Shown one piece after another: positions 56,293-64,000 of a stretch of DNA of 64,000 nt. The stretch lies in contig DATAOI010000078.1 in the NCBI GenBank assembly GCA_036265815.1, positions 26,717 through 90,716 on the forward strand, given 5' to 3'. Position numbers and translations under genes: made by a program. Numbering within the stretch: position 1 is the first letter of the stretch; each line of letters starts with the position of its first letter. The notes beneath the pieces were generated by a model. The model was not told the origin of the DNA. It saw only the letters and a program-made list of their open reading frames with translations, and ran no database searches. The stretch is from Gemmatimonadales bacterium (GTDB lineage: Bacteria; Gemmatimonadota; Gemmatimonadetes; Gemmatimonadales; GWC2-71-9).

Positions 56293-57344
56293 GGCAGTCG
56301 GCTAAGGTCATCGCTCGCGGATGGACGCGAAACGGGCTGAGGCTGTCGGCCGTCCTGGTGTGGGCGGGGCCCTGGGCCTGGCCGGTCCCGTTCTCGGTCG
56401 GCGACCAGGTGATCCTGCCCACCACGCTTCCCGGCACCGGTGACGCAGTGGTGGTGGTGCAAGGCGGCGTCACCGGTGGCTGCGTCTATGACTTACTGAG
56501 GAAGGGCCGGGGCACCATCACCTTCGGGCAGCTCGTGCCGGGAGCCGGGTGCTCCTCGGAGGTCATTCTCTTCGCGCAAGGCCGCGCGATGCGCGCCACC
56601 CAGCCGCTTTGGACCACGGCGGACGACCAGGTGACGCTCCTCTCGCCCCCGACTCGCCCGCGGGTAGAGTTCAACATGGTCCTGGTCGCGCCCGGTGACC
56701 TGGCGGCGCAACAGGCTGGGCGGGACACGCTGCGGGCCATCAGCGTATTCAACCGCAATCGGGTCGGCCTCAGCTTCCGCACCACCAGCGTGACTCCATC
56801 CAGCGCGCTGGCCTCCGCTCAGAAAACCATGATCGGCGACCGTTGCGATGCGACGGCCCTGGCCAACCTGGCCACGGCCGGTACACCGCTGTACGACTCG
56901 AAGCGCCTGAATGTCTACTTTGTTCCCGGTACTCCCGGGGGATTCCGCGGCCGGAACTGCTTCACAGTGGGATTCCCGAACGTCATCTATATCTCGATTG
57001 CCGGCGACTCGCCCGGGACACTGGCCCACGAGTTCGGGCATGCGCTCGCGCTCCAGGACTCGCCCGGTCATAGCAACGGGCATACCGGCGTCATGTCTAC
57101 ACCCAAAATCCAGGGATTCGTCTATCAGAACCTCATGTGGACCGGCCTCTACGACCAGGAGGCACTCGCTCAGCGGCACTTCTCCATCGGGCAGGCGTAT
57201 CGCATGAACATGGACAAGACCTCCTGGGTGATTCGGGTGGGTCTTGTGCCGGGGAGAGTTGGCCGGACATGTCATCCGAGCGTTGCCGAGGACAGTATCC
57301 CATGTCCGAAGCTCGCCCTGGACACCACCGCGGCACTGCCATGA
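56289..57344 (+). CDS. predicted secreted metzincin-like zinc metalloprotease
   Basis: 351 residues from the ATG at 56289 (an ATG at 56280 is in frame). An N-terminal Arg-then-hydrophobic stretch (GLRLSAVLVWAGPWAW) looks like a signal peptide. The zinc motif is LAHEFGHALALQD, i.e. HExxH with an Asp six residues after the second His, as in metzincins that use Asp as third ligand; the usual Gly is Leu. GVMST, 25 residues on, fits the Met-turn. Three to five Cys suggest an exported fold. Protease activity is inference. Overlaps its neighbours by 4 bases each. Confidence 0.75.
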   Translation: MRQSAKVIARGWTRNGLRLSAVLVWAGPWAWPVPFSVGDQVILPTTLPGTGDAVVVVQGGVTGGCVYDLLRKGRGTITFGQLVPGAGCSSEVILFAQGRAMRATQPLWTTADDQVTLLSPPTRPRVEFNMVLVAPGDLAAQQAGRDTLRAISVFNRNRVGLSFRTTSVTPSSALASAQKTMIGDRCDATALANLATAGTPLYDSKRLNVYFVPGTPGGFRGRNCFTVGFPNVIYISIAGDSPGTLAHEFGHALALQDSPGHSNGHTGVMSTPKIQGFVYQNLMWTGLYDQEALAQRHFSIGQAYRMNMDKTSWVIRVGLVPGRVGRTCHPSVAEDSIPCPKLALDTTAALP

Positions 57345-57865
57345 GTCAGGCACTGGCGGGCGTGCTGTGTCTGCTGCTTATCTCGGGGTGTGTCGACGAG
57401 CAGAAAACCAAAGTCGCCGGACCCGACGTCCGGGCGGTGATCGATCCCTGGCTCCTATGCCAGGAGTGTACCGACGGGGAGCTCGACTCGCTCACGGCTC
57501 TCGGAAAGCTGGTCCCCGAAACGGTTGAAAGCCTGAGCACTGACCTGCTGGCCGGTCCCGCCCCCACCCGCCTGGCGAACATCAAGCAGCAGCTCGAGGA
57601 GAGCTTCAGCGAGGACACTGCCTACGAGAACTCCAACGGGGGAACCCCGACGATGTCCTCGGCCGACTACGTCCAGCTCTACGCGGGCAACTATGTCGCC
57701 GTGTACCGCGCTCGTGCCGCGGTGGGCCTGGCAGGGATCGGTGGTGGCCGCGCGGGGGCCGCGCTGGATTCGGCGATCGCGGGCCAGGTGCGTCCCCCAT
57801 CAGAGCCACTGCGGCCGGACGTGCAGAGGGCCGCGGAAGCTGCAAAGGACACGCTCTATCAGTGA
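57341..57865 (+). CDS. lipoprotein of unknown function
   Basis: 174 residues. Signal peptide MSQALAGVLCLLLISGC ends in a clear lipobox. The mature part is mostly helical, with a Cys-x2-Cys pair (LLCQECTDGEL) early on. Starts by a 4-base overlap with the protease gene, so they are co-expressed. No family recognised. It could anchor or modulate the protease at the membrane. Confidence 0.75.
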   Translation: MSQALAGVLCLLLISGCVDEQKTKVAGPDVRAVIDPWLLCQECTDGELDSLTALGKLVPETVESLSTDLLAGPAPTRLANIKQQLEESFSEDTAYENSNGGTPTMSSADYVQLYAGNYVAVYRARAAVGLAGIGGGRAGAALDSAIAGQVRPPSEPLRPDVQRAAEAAKDTLYQ

Positions 57866-57885
57866 CGCGCCAGGTTTTGCCGGGC

Positions 57886-58725
57886 TCACCCTCGGGCGGG
57901 CCGGAGCAGCTGTGCCATTGCCCCCGCACTCCCCGGCCGCTCGGCCGGCTCCTTGGCCAGTGCGGCGAAGACCGCGTGCTCCACATGGTCCGGCAGCCCC
58001 GGCCGCAGCGCCCTCATCGACCTTGGCCGATCCGCCAGATGTCTCGCGATCACCGCCTGCGCGGTCGCCCCGGTAAACGGCAGCTCCCCGGTCAGCATCT
58101 CATACACGACGCATCCCAGCGCGTAGATGTCGCACGCCGGGCTCAGGTCCTCCTCCGCCATCCCCTGCTCCGGACTCATGTAGGCCGGCGTCCCGATCAC
58201 CAGGCCGCTGGAGGAGAGCGGTTCCATTGCTGCCCGGTTGATGGCGCGGGCCAGCCCGAAGTCACACACCAGCGCCCGGTCACCATCGAGGAGCACGTTC
58301 TCCGGCTTGATGTCCCGGTGGAGAACGTTCTGCCCGTGCGCGTAGTCGAGGGCCTCCGCGATGTCCGCCGAGATAGAGAGCACCGCCGCCATGGGCAACC
58401 GGCCTTCCCGGTCCAGTCGTGCCCGAAGAGTCTCCCCTGGCGCGTAGGGCATGACGAGATATAGCAGCGCCCCCGCTTCGTCCGATTCGAGCACGGGCAC
58501 GATCCGCTCATGCCGCAGGCGGCTCAGGATCTCGATCTCGCGGTGGAATCGCTCGGGTCCCAGCGCCATGGCGAACTGGGGGTGCAGAACCTTGACCGCG
58601 ACCGGTCGGTCGTCATCGGCTCTGACCGCCAGAAAGACCGTGGCCATTCCCCCGCGGCCGAGCTCCCGCTCGACCCGGTAGCGCCCCGCGAGGGCCGCGC
58701 CGAGCGTGATCGAGACGTTCTTCAT
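57886..58725 (-). CDS. soluble Ser/Thr protein kinase
   Basis: 279 residues, kinase domain only. Complete catalytic set: GRGGMATVFLA, VAVKVLHPQF, HRDIKPENVLL, CDFGLAR, GTPAYMSPEQ. No membrane segment or sensor. Convergent with the lipoprotein gene (20 bases between stops), so it flanks the kinase-protease cluster from the other strand. Could act on the same targets as the membrane kinase, but nothing in the sequence proves this. Confidence 0.9.
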   Translation of the reverse strand: MKNVSITLGAALAGRYRVERELGRGGMATVFLAVRADDDRPVAVKVLHPQFAMALGPERFHREIEILSRLRHERIVPVLESDEAGALLYLVMPYAPGETLRARLDREGRLPMAAVLSISADIAEALDYAHGQNVLHRDIKPENVLLDGDRALVCDFGLARAINRAAMEPLSSSGLVIGTPAYMSPEQGMAEEDLSPACDIYALGCVVYEMLTGELPFTGATAQAVIARHLADRPRSMRALRPGLPDHVEHAVFAALAKEPAERPGSAGAMAQLLRPARG

Positions 58726-58847
58726 GTGAGCGATAACCTATGGCTTGGCCGCGCCTCGGCAATGGAGGGACTCCGCTTGCCCCCTCCCCCCCGCCCGACT
58801 ACAATCCCCTCCCGACCAGACCACCCGGCCTCCTCATCGACGGGTCT

Positions 58848-59750
58848 ATGAGCCCCACCCGCCACTTCCTCTCGATCCCCGACTTCACCTGCCCCGAGCT
58901 CATCGCCCTGTTCGACCTCGCCGAGCGGATGAAACGCGGGGAGTACACCGAGCGACCGCTGGTCGGCAAGACGCTGGGCATGATCTTCGCCAAGAGCTCC
59001 ACCCGCACCCGGGTCTCCTTCGAGGTGGGCGCCTTCCAGCTCGGCGGCCACGCCCTCTTCCTCTCCGCCCGCGACATCCAGCTCGGCCGGGGCGAGCCGA
59101 TCCGCGACACCGCACGGGTGCTCTCGCGCTATCTCGACGGGATCATGATCCGCACCTTCGATCATGCCGATGTCGTCGAGCTGGCCCGCTACTCCAGCAT
59201 CCCCGTGATCAACGGCCTCACCGATCTGCTCCACCCCTGCCAGGTCCTGGCCGACCTGCTCACCGTGCGGGAGAGCCTGGGCGGCTGGGAAGGCAAGGTG
59301 GTGGCCTGGGTGGGCGACGGGAACAACATGGCCAACAGCTGGGTCAACGCCGCCGGCACGCTCGGCTTCGAGCTCCGGCTCGCCTGCCCCGAGCGGTACA
59401 CACCCAACGCCGACATCCTGCGCCGGAACCAGGCCAAGGCCAGGATCTCGCTCACCGGTGACCCGCGTGAGGCGGTCCGCGGCGCCCACGTGGTGACCAC
59501 CGACGTCTGGGCCTCGATGGGTCAGGAGGAGGAGCAGGAGATCCGGGTCCAGGCGTTCCAGGGCTACATCGTAGACGGCAGCCTGATGCGCCTGGCCGCG
59601 CCCGATGCCATCTTCCTCCATTGCCTCCCCGCGCACCGAGGCGAGGAGGTGTCGGAGGACGTCTTCGAGGGCCCCCAGTCCCGGGTCTGGGATGAGGCCG
59701 AGAACCGCCTGCACGTGCAGAAAGCGCTGATGGCCACGCTGATGAGGTGA
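58848..59750 (+). CDS. argF: ornithine carbamoyltransferase
   Basis: 300 residues from the ATG at 58848. Makes citrulline from ornithine and carbamoyl phosphate. The carbamoyl-phosphate site SSTRTRVSFE, the HPCQ motif in LLHPCQVLADLL, VAWVGDGNNMANSW, and the ornithine-loop FLHCLPAHRGEEV identify it as the anabolic enzyme. A longer in-frame reading from 58740 is discarded. Two bases separate it from gcvT. No other arginine genes are in the window. Confidence 0.96.
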   Translation: MSPTRHFLSIPDFTCPELIALFDLAERMKRGEYTERPLVGKTLGMIFAKSSTRTRVSFEVGAFQLGGHALFLSARDIQLGRGEPIRDTARVLSRYLDGIMIRTFDHADVVELARYSSIPVINGLTDLLHPCQVLADLLTVRESLGGWEGKVVAWVGDGNNMANSWVNAAGTLGFELRLACPERYTPNADILRRNQAKARISLTGDPREAVRGAHVVTTDVWASMGQEEEQEIRVQAFQGYIVDGSLMRLAAPDAIFLHCLPAHRGEEVSEDVFEGPQSRVWDEAENRLHVQKALMATLMR

Positions 59751-59752
59751 CG

Positions 59753-60865
59753 ATGGGAACCGCCGCCACGCTGCAACGCACCCCGCTCTACGACATCCAC
59801 CGCCAGCTCGGCGCCAAGATGGTGCCGTATGCCGGCTGGGAGATGCCGGTGCAATACCCCACGGGCATCCTCGCCGAGCACCACGCGGTGCGCACCGGCG
59901 CCGGGATCTTCGATGTCTCCCACATGGGTGAGTTCGAGATCACCGGCCCCGACCGGAACGCCTTCGTCAACCGGATCACCACCAACGACGTGTCGGTGCT
60001 GTCGCCCGGCCAGGTCCAGTATTCGGCGCTGCTCACCAACCAGGGCACCTTCGTCGACGACTGCACCGTCTACCGGTTCGACGACAAGCTGATGATCGTG
60101 GTGAACGCCTCCAACACCGCCCCGGCCTGGGAGCACATCGTCTCCCATAAAGGCGGTGCCAACGTGCGGCTCAAGGACATCTCGGCCGAAGTCGGGCTCC
60201 TGGCCGTCCAGGGCCCCCGCGCGGCCGAGCTGCTGCAGCCCCTGGCCGACGCGCCGCTCTCCGACGTGGCGTACTACCACTTCACCTCCGGCCGGGTGGC
60301 CGGCGCCCAGTGCTTCATCTCCCGCACCGGCTACACCGGCGAGGACGGCTTCGAGCTCTACTGCCGGGACCGCGACACGCCGGTGCTCTGGCAGGCGATC
60401 ACCGCCGCCGGGGCCCAGCCGATCGGGCTCGGCGCCCGCGACTCCCTCCGGCTGGAGATGGGGTACGCCCTCTACGGCAACGAGATCGACGACACCATCA
60501 CGCCGCTGGAGGCAGGGCTCGGCTGGATCGTGAAGCTGGAGAAGGGCGCCCCGTTCATCGGCGATGGCGCGCTTCGCTCGCAGCGGCAGCGGGGAGTCAC
60601 CCGCAAGCTGGTGGGCTTCGAGCTCAAGGGTCGCGGATTTCCCCGGCCGGGGTATCCGGTGCACTACGAGGGCCGCGAGGTCGATTTCGTCCGGAGCGGC
60701 ACCATGAGCCCCTCGCTGGGCGTGGGGATCGGGACGACCTATCTGCCGGCGGCGGCGGCCAAGCCGGGCACCCGGTTCGAGGTGGAGTGCCGGGGCGAGC
60801 GGCTGCCGGCGGAAGTCGTCACCCGGCCCTTCTGGAAAAAGGGATCGGCCCGGAAGGCGTCGTGA
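59753..60865 (+). CDS. gcvT: glycine cleavage system aminomethyltransferase (T protein)
   Basis: 370 residues from the ATG at 59753 (a GTG lies 6 bases upstream). Transfers the methylene group from aminomethyl-lipoyl GcvH to tetrahydrofolate. TPLYDIHRQLGAKMVPYAGW, GIFDVSHMGEFEI, ALLTNQGTFVDD, SRTGYTGEDGFELY, GLGARDSLRLEMGY and the C-terminal barrel (GTMSPSLGVGIG) are standard. No gcvH or gcvP nearby. Overlaps the next gene by 4 bases. Confidence 0.95.
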   Translation: MGTAATLQRTPLYDIHRQLGAKMVPYAGWEMPVQYPTGILAEHHAVRTGAGIFDVSHMGEFEITGPDRNAFVNRITTNDVSVLSPGQVQYSALLTNQGTFVDDCTVYRFDDKLMIVVNASNTAPAWEHIVSHKGGANVRLKDISAEVGLLAVQGPRAAELLQPLADAPLSDVAYYHFTSGRVAGAQCFISRTGYTGEDGFELYCRDRDTPVLWQAITAAGAQPIGLGARDSLRLEMGYALYGNEIDDTITPLEAGLGWIVKLEKGAPFIGDGALRSQRQRGVTRKLVGFELKGRGFPRPGYPVHYEGREVDFVRSGTMSPSLGVGIGTTYLPAAAAKPGTRFEVECRGERLPAEVVTRPFWKKGSARKAS

Positions 60866-61347
60866 CGATCCGCGTTGCCGTCCTCACCATCTCCGACGCC
60901 GGCAGCCGGGGCGAGCGCGCCGACACGTCGGGCGACGCGGTGGTGGCCTGGGCCGGCGAGCGCGGCTACACCATCGCGGCCCGCGAGCTGGTGCCGGACG
61001 AGACCGGGCGCATTGCCGGAGTGCTCGCGGCCTGGGCCGATCAGGACCGGGCCGACCTGATTCTCACCACCGGCGGCACCGGACTCACCGCCCGGGACGT
61101 CACCCCCGAAGCGACCCGCGCCGTGCTCGACAAGGAGGCGCCCGGCGTGAGCGAGGCGCTCCGGATGACCGCCTACCCGCGCTTTCCCCGCGCGGCCCTC
61201 TCCCGCGGCATCGCGGGCGTCCGGGGCCGCGCCTTCATCGTCAATCTGCCCGGCAGCACCAGCGGCGTGCGCGACGGTCTCGATGTGCTGGAGGACCTGG
61301 TCGAGCACGCCGTCGAGCTGGTGCGCGGGGCGCGGACCGGGCACTAG
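60862..61347 (+). CDS. mog: MogA/MoaB family molybdopterin adenylyltransferase-like protein
   Basis: 161 residues from the GTG overlapping gcvT. MogA-type fold: VAVLTISDAGSRGERADTSG, LILTTGGTGLTARDVTPEAT, FIVNLPGSTSGVRDGLDVL. It adenylates molybdopterin before metal insertion, or is a MoaB relative with no proven reaction. Single-domain, without the MoeA domain. Convergent with the RCC1 lipoprotein gene, 2 bases apart. Confidence 0.9.
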   Translation: MTIRVAVLTISDAGSRGERADTSGDAVVAWAGERGYTIAARELVPDETGRIAGVLAAWADQDRADLILTTGGTGLTARDVTPEATRAVLDKEAPGVSEALRMTAYPRFPRAALSRGIAGVRGRAFIVNLPGSTSGVRDGLDVLEDLVEHAVELVRGARTGH

Positions 61348-61349
61348 GG

Positions 61350-62588
61350 CTAAATCGGTCCAGCGACCGCCACCGGCGCCAGGTGCCCGCTATTTGTGGT
61401 GCCGTCCCCCCCTTGGCCAAAGGCGTCGTCCCCCCAGCAGTACGCCCGGTTGGCGGTGGTGACCCCGCACGCGAAACCGGCTCCGGCCGTGACCAGATGC
61501 AGGCTCAGGCCGCCGGCCACCGCCGTCGGCACCCGGCGCCAGTCTGTCGTTCCGGTGCCCAGCTGGCCGATCGAGTTCACGCCCCAGCAGAAGCCCCGCT
61601 CGGCGAGTGTCACCCCGCAGGTGTAGCTGTCGCCCGCGATGACGTGGTCGTACCGGCGGTTGCCGAAGACAAGGGTGGGTGTCTGCCGGTTCGTTTTGGT
61701 GCCGTCGCCCAGTTCTCCCACGCTGTTGAGGCCCCAGCAGTATGCCCGGTTATCGGTGGTCACACCGCAGCTGTGCCAGTGCCCCGCGTCGATCTTGCTG
61801 AAGAGGAGCCCGCCCGACACCGGGAACGGCGAGAGCCGCCGAACGGCGCCGACGCTTCCCAGAGCACCCAACGAGCTCGTGCCCCAGCAGTAGGCGTGGT
61901 TGTCGGTGGTCACGCCGCAGGTGTGGCTGAAGCCGCCGCTCACCAGGCTCCAATGGAGCCCACCAGCCACCCGTACCGGCACCGGATGGCTGTCGGTGGT
62001 GCCGTCGCCCAGCTCTCCATCGCCATTGTATCCCCAGCAGAAGGCCACATCGGCCTTAGTGATGGCACAGGTGTGGTTGTCCGCGGCGCGCACCTGGCGG
62101 AAGAGCCGCGTACCGGCCACCGCCACCGGCACCACGCTGGACGAGGAAGGGGCGCCGGTGCCGAGCTGGCCTTCGAAATTCCTGCCCCAGCAGTAGGCCT
62201 TGTTGTCCGTGGTGATGCCGCAGGTGTGCCTGTCGCCGGCGCTCACGTGGTTGAAACGCAGAACCCCCGCGACCGCCACCGGCCGGCTGCTGCACGGATA
62301 GGTGTTGCAGATCTCCCCGTTCCACGGGTCGGTATCGCCGTCCCCCAGCTCGCCCCACTCGTTTAAGCCCCAGCAGTACGCCCGGTCGTCGGTGGTGACA
62401 CCGCAGGCATGGCCCCCGCCCGCGCTCACCTGGCGGAACGACAGCGGCTGGGCCGCGGTAGCCAGCGCCGGCCTGGATTCAGGGGCAGTGGGCGACTCGG
62501 TGTCCTCCCCGCAGCCGGCCGCGAGCGCCAGGAGAACGACGGCGAGCAGGAGAGCCAAGGGGGATGCGCTGCGACTGGTGTGCGGCAT
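61350..62588 (-). CDS. secreted RCC1-repeat beta-propeller lipoprotein, copy 1
   Basis: 412 residues from the ATG at 62588 (AGGAG about 7 bases before). Signal peptide ending in VVLLALAAGC, a Ser/Pro linker (EDTESPTAPES), then seven repeats of about 50 residues with the pattern CGVTTDNRAYCWGxNxxGxLG (residues about 50-412), forming a seven-blade propeller. Each repeat has a Cys 8 residues before the Cys of YCWG, so each blade may hold one disulfide; this favours an exported location. Ligand unknown. A close paralogue lies 50 bases upstream. Confidence 0.88.
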   Translation of the reverse strand: MPHTSRSASPLALLLAVVLLALAAGCGEDTESPTAPESRPALATAAQPLSFRQVSAGGGHACGVTTDDRAYCWGLNEWGELGDGDTDPWNGEICNTYPCSSRPVAVAGVLRFNHVSAGDRHTCGITTDNKAYCWGRNFEGQLGTGAPSSSSVVPVAVAGTRLFRQVRAADNHTCAITKADVAFCWGYNGDGELGDGTTDSHPVPVRVAGGLHWSLVSGGFSHTCGVTTDNHAYCWGTSSLGALGSVGAVRRLSPFPVSGGLLFSKIDAGHWHSCGVTTDNRAYCWGLNSVGELGDGTKTNRQTPTLVFGNRRYDHVIAGDSYTCGVTLAERGFCWGVNSIGQLGTGTTDWRRVPTAVAGGLSLHLVTAGAGFACGVTTANRAYCWGDDAFGQGGDGTTNSGHLAPVAVAGPI

Positions 62589-62638
62589 GGTGGACTCCTG
62601 CGTCAAGGAGCGCTTCGGCTATCCCAACTGATTCCAGC

Positions 62639-63835
62639 TCACGGCCCCACCACAGCTACCGGCGCAAGGCGAACGTTGCCACTGCTGCCGTCGCCGAGCT
62701 GCCCCGAGTCATTGAACCCCCAGCAGTAGCCCCGCGACCCGGTGGTGACCCCACAGGTGCTGTACCCGACCAGCGACGTATTCACCGAGCCGAAATGGAG
62801 CCCACCGGCCACCGCCCTCGGCGTGAGTCGCTGCGTGGTCGTACCATCGCCCAGCCGGCCGAAGCCGTTATAGCCCCAGCAGTACGCCAGTTTCCCGGTG
62901 GTCACCCCGCAGGTGTACTCGTTCCCGGCGCTCACCCCGCCGAACAGGAGACCGCCGGCCACCGCGGTGGGCGTCGAATGGCGGGTCGTCGTTCCGTCTC
63001 CCAGGGCGCCATGGCGGTTCCATCCCCAGCAGTACGCCTTGCTGTCGCTCACGCCGCAACTCTGGAACTGCCCGGTGGTCAACTGCTGAAAGAGCAAGCC
63101 CGTCTTCACCGCCACCGGGGTGAGTCGCTGCGTGGTGGTCCCGTCACCCAGTTGGCCGTACGGGTTGTTCCCCCAGCAATAGGTCTTGCCTCCGGCGGCG
63201 GAGGCACAGGTGTGGGAGACGCCGGCCAGCACTCGGCGGAGCAGCAATCCGCCCGCCACCTTCACCGGCTTGAGCGGCCCGTGGGTAGTGCCATCGCCCA
63301 ACTGGCCATAGGTGTTGTCGCCCCAGCAGAACGCCACGTCCGCATAGGTGACCGCGCAGGTGTGGGTGTGTCCGGCGCGGAGCTGCCGGAAGTGGCGGCC
63401 GCCGGCCACCGGAACCGGGTTCTGGCGAATGGTTCTGCTGCCGTCGCCCAGCTGGGCCAGCCGGTTGTTTCCCCAGCAATAGGCCAGGTCGTCCGTGGTC
63501 AGGCCGCAGGTATGGTAGGTGCCGGCGCTCACCAGCCGGAAGCTGAGGCCACCCCCTACCGCGACCGGCTTGTCGCTGAAGTCGGTCACCTGGGACGTGC
63601 TGCCGTTATTGACGCCCCAGCAGTAGGCCCGGTTGTCGGTGGTCACCCCGCAGGCGTGGTTGGTTCCCATGCTTACCTGGAGGAACGACAGCGGCGTGGC
63701 CGTTGTGCTGAGTGTGGGCACGGACTCGGGCGATGTGGGCGACTGCACGTCCTCCCCGCAGCCGGGCAAGCCCGCCAGCAGGGCCGCGGCGAGCAGGGGA
63801 GGGAAGCGGGATGGGCTCAGACAGGTGCGCGGCAT
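62639..63835 (-). CDS. secreted RCC1-repeat beta-propeller lipoprotein, copy 2
   Basis: 398 residues from the ATG at 63835 (GAGGA about 8 bases before; an ATG at 63865 is in frame but upstream of the conserved leader). Same plan as copy 1: lipobox in LLAGLPGC, EDVQSPTSPES linker, seven RCC1 repeats with paired Cys (AYCWG/AFCWG). The best-conserved repeats read LGDGTTTQRLTP twice (blades 4 and 6), showing internal duplication. Tandem duplication with copy 1 is clear from the shared leader and linker. Confidence 0.88.
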   Translation of the reverse strand: MPRTCLSPSRFPPLLAAALLAGLPGCGEDVQSPTSPESVPTLSTTATPLSFLQVSMGTNHACGVTTDNRAYCWGVNNGSTSQVTDFSDKPVAVGGGLSFRLVSAGTYHTCGLTTDDLAYCWGNNRLAQLGDGSRTIRQNPVPVAGGRHFRQLRAGHTHTCAVTYADVAFCWGDNTYGQLGDGTTHGPLKPVKVAGGLLLRRVLAGVSHTCASAAGGKTYCWGNNPYGQLGDGTTTQRLTPVAVKTGLLFQQLTTGQFQSCGVSDSKAYCWGWNRHGALGDGTTTRHSTPTAVAGGLLFGGVSAGNEYTCGVTTGKLAYCWGYNGFGRLGDGTTTQRLTPRAVAGGLHFGSVNTSLVGYSTCGVTTGSRGYCWGFNDSGQLGDGSSGNVRLAPVAVVGP

Positions 63836-63932
63836 GGCGGGTTCCTCGGCCGAGTTGAGCTTCATGAGTCGTACGGGCCGGTCAAGTGGAAGTCAAGCGC
63901 ACCCCCCCTGCCACTCGATTAGTTTGTCCCCC

Positions 63933-64000
63933 ATGGCAGCCCAGATCCTGATCACCATGGATGACCTCTCGACCGCCGTCCCCCTGAACGCGGCGTTCGA
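63933..64000 (+). CDS. possible start of a gene cut by the window edge
   Basis: An ATG at 63933 opens a frame with MAAQILITMDDLS that is still open at the edge. No clear ribosome site; it lies divergent from the RCC1 gene. Too short to classify. Confidence 0.3.
   Translation, partial: MAAQILITMDDLSTAVPLNAAF

Noticed and set aside
61350..63835. DNA repeats of about 150 bases as a mobile or CRISPR element
   Set aside because: They are diverged coding repeats of RCC1 propeller blades.

Overview
The window is very GC-rich, gene-dense chromosomal DNA with short or overlapping gene junctions and frequent GTG starts. Three things point to a Gram-negative bacterium of the Gemmatimonadota type: Pkn-like Ser/Thr kinases with a GGMAxVYLA glycine loop, some carrying long C-terminal sensor regions; tandem secreted RCC1-propeller lipoproteins; and a PilQ secretin with several lipobox proteins. 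That assignment is inference, because no rRNA gene lies in the window. I saw no tRNA, CRISPR array, insertion sequence or prophage.

Layout. 0-14 kb is housekeeping and regulation: a PadR regulator with a small membrane protein and an overlapping promoter/operator, a QueA-like protein with an SDR, a NarL-type two-component pair, an orphan FtsX permease, a FUSC transporter, a lipoprotein, two small unknown proteins, and aceK head-to-head with its substrate gene icd. 14-22 kb holds Hsp15, a TPR-SLT lytic transglycosylase, a large hybrid kinase, a DUF2231 membrane protein overlapping an endonuclease III homologue, and a GIY-YIG/DUF2461 fusion.

22-44 kb is a type IV pilus island. It has a membrane PilS-like kinase with a frameshifted PilR; a methyltransferase, a DPM1-like glycosyltransferase and a GT-C protein; two opposed TMTC-like membrane TPR proteins; two major pilins; a second PilS/PilR-like pair; four minor pilins (FimT/PilV/PilW/PilX-like); and pilMNOPQ. 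Good sigma-54 -24/-12 promoters (GG-N10-GC) lie before pilin 1, pilin 2, the minor-pilin operon and pilM, and a weaker one lies before the methyltransferase operon. Together with two NtrC-class activators in the same island, this reads as a self-contained sigma-54 pilus regulon, perhaps with its own glycosylation branch. The pilB, pilT, pilC and pilD genes are not in the window.

44-53 kb continues with aroC-aroK and the conserved block topA-trmFO-xerC-hslV-hslU. 53-58.7 kb is a lineage-specific cluster: a kinase with a TPR-like sensor region, a 62-residue protein, a predicted secreted metzincin-like protease, a lipoprotein, and a second soluble kinase facing it. 58.8-61.3 kb carries argF, gcvT and a mog/moaB homologue. 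The right end carries two tandem seven-blade RCC1 lipoproteins and possibly the first codons of another gene.
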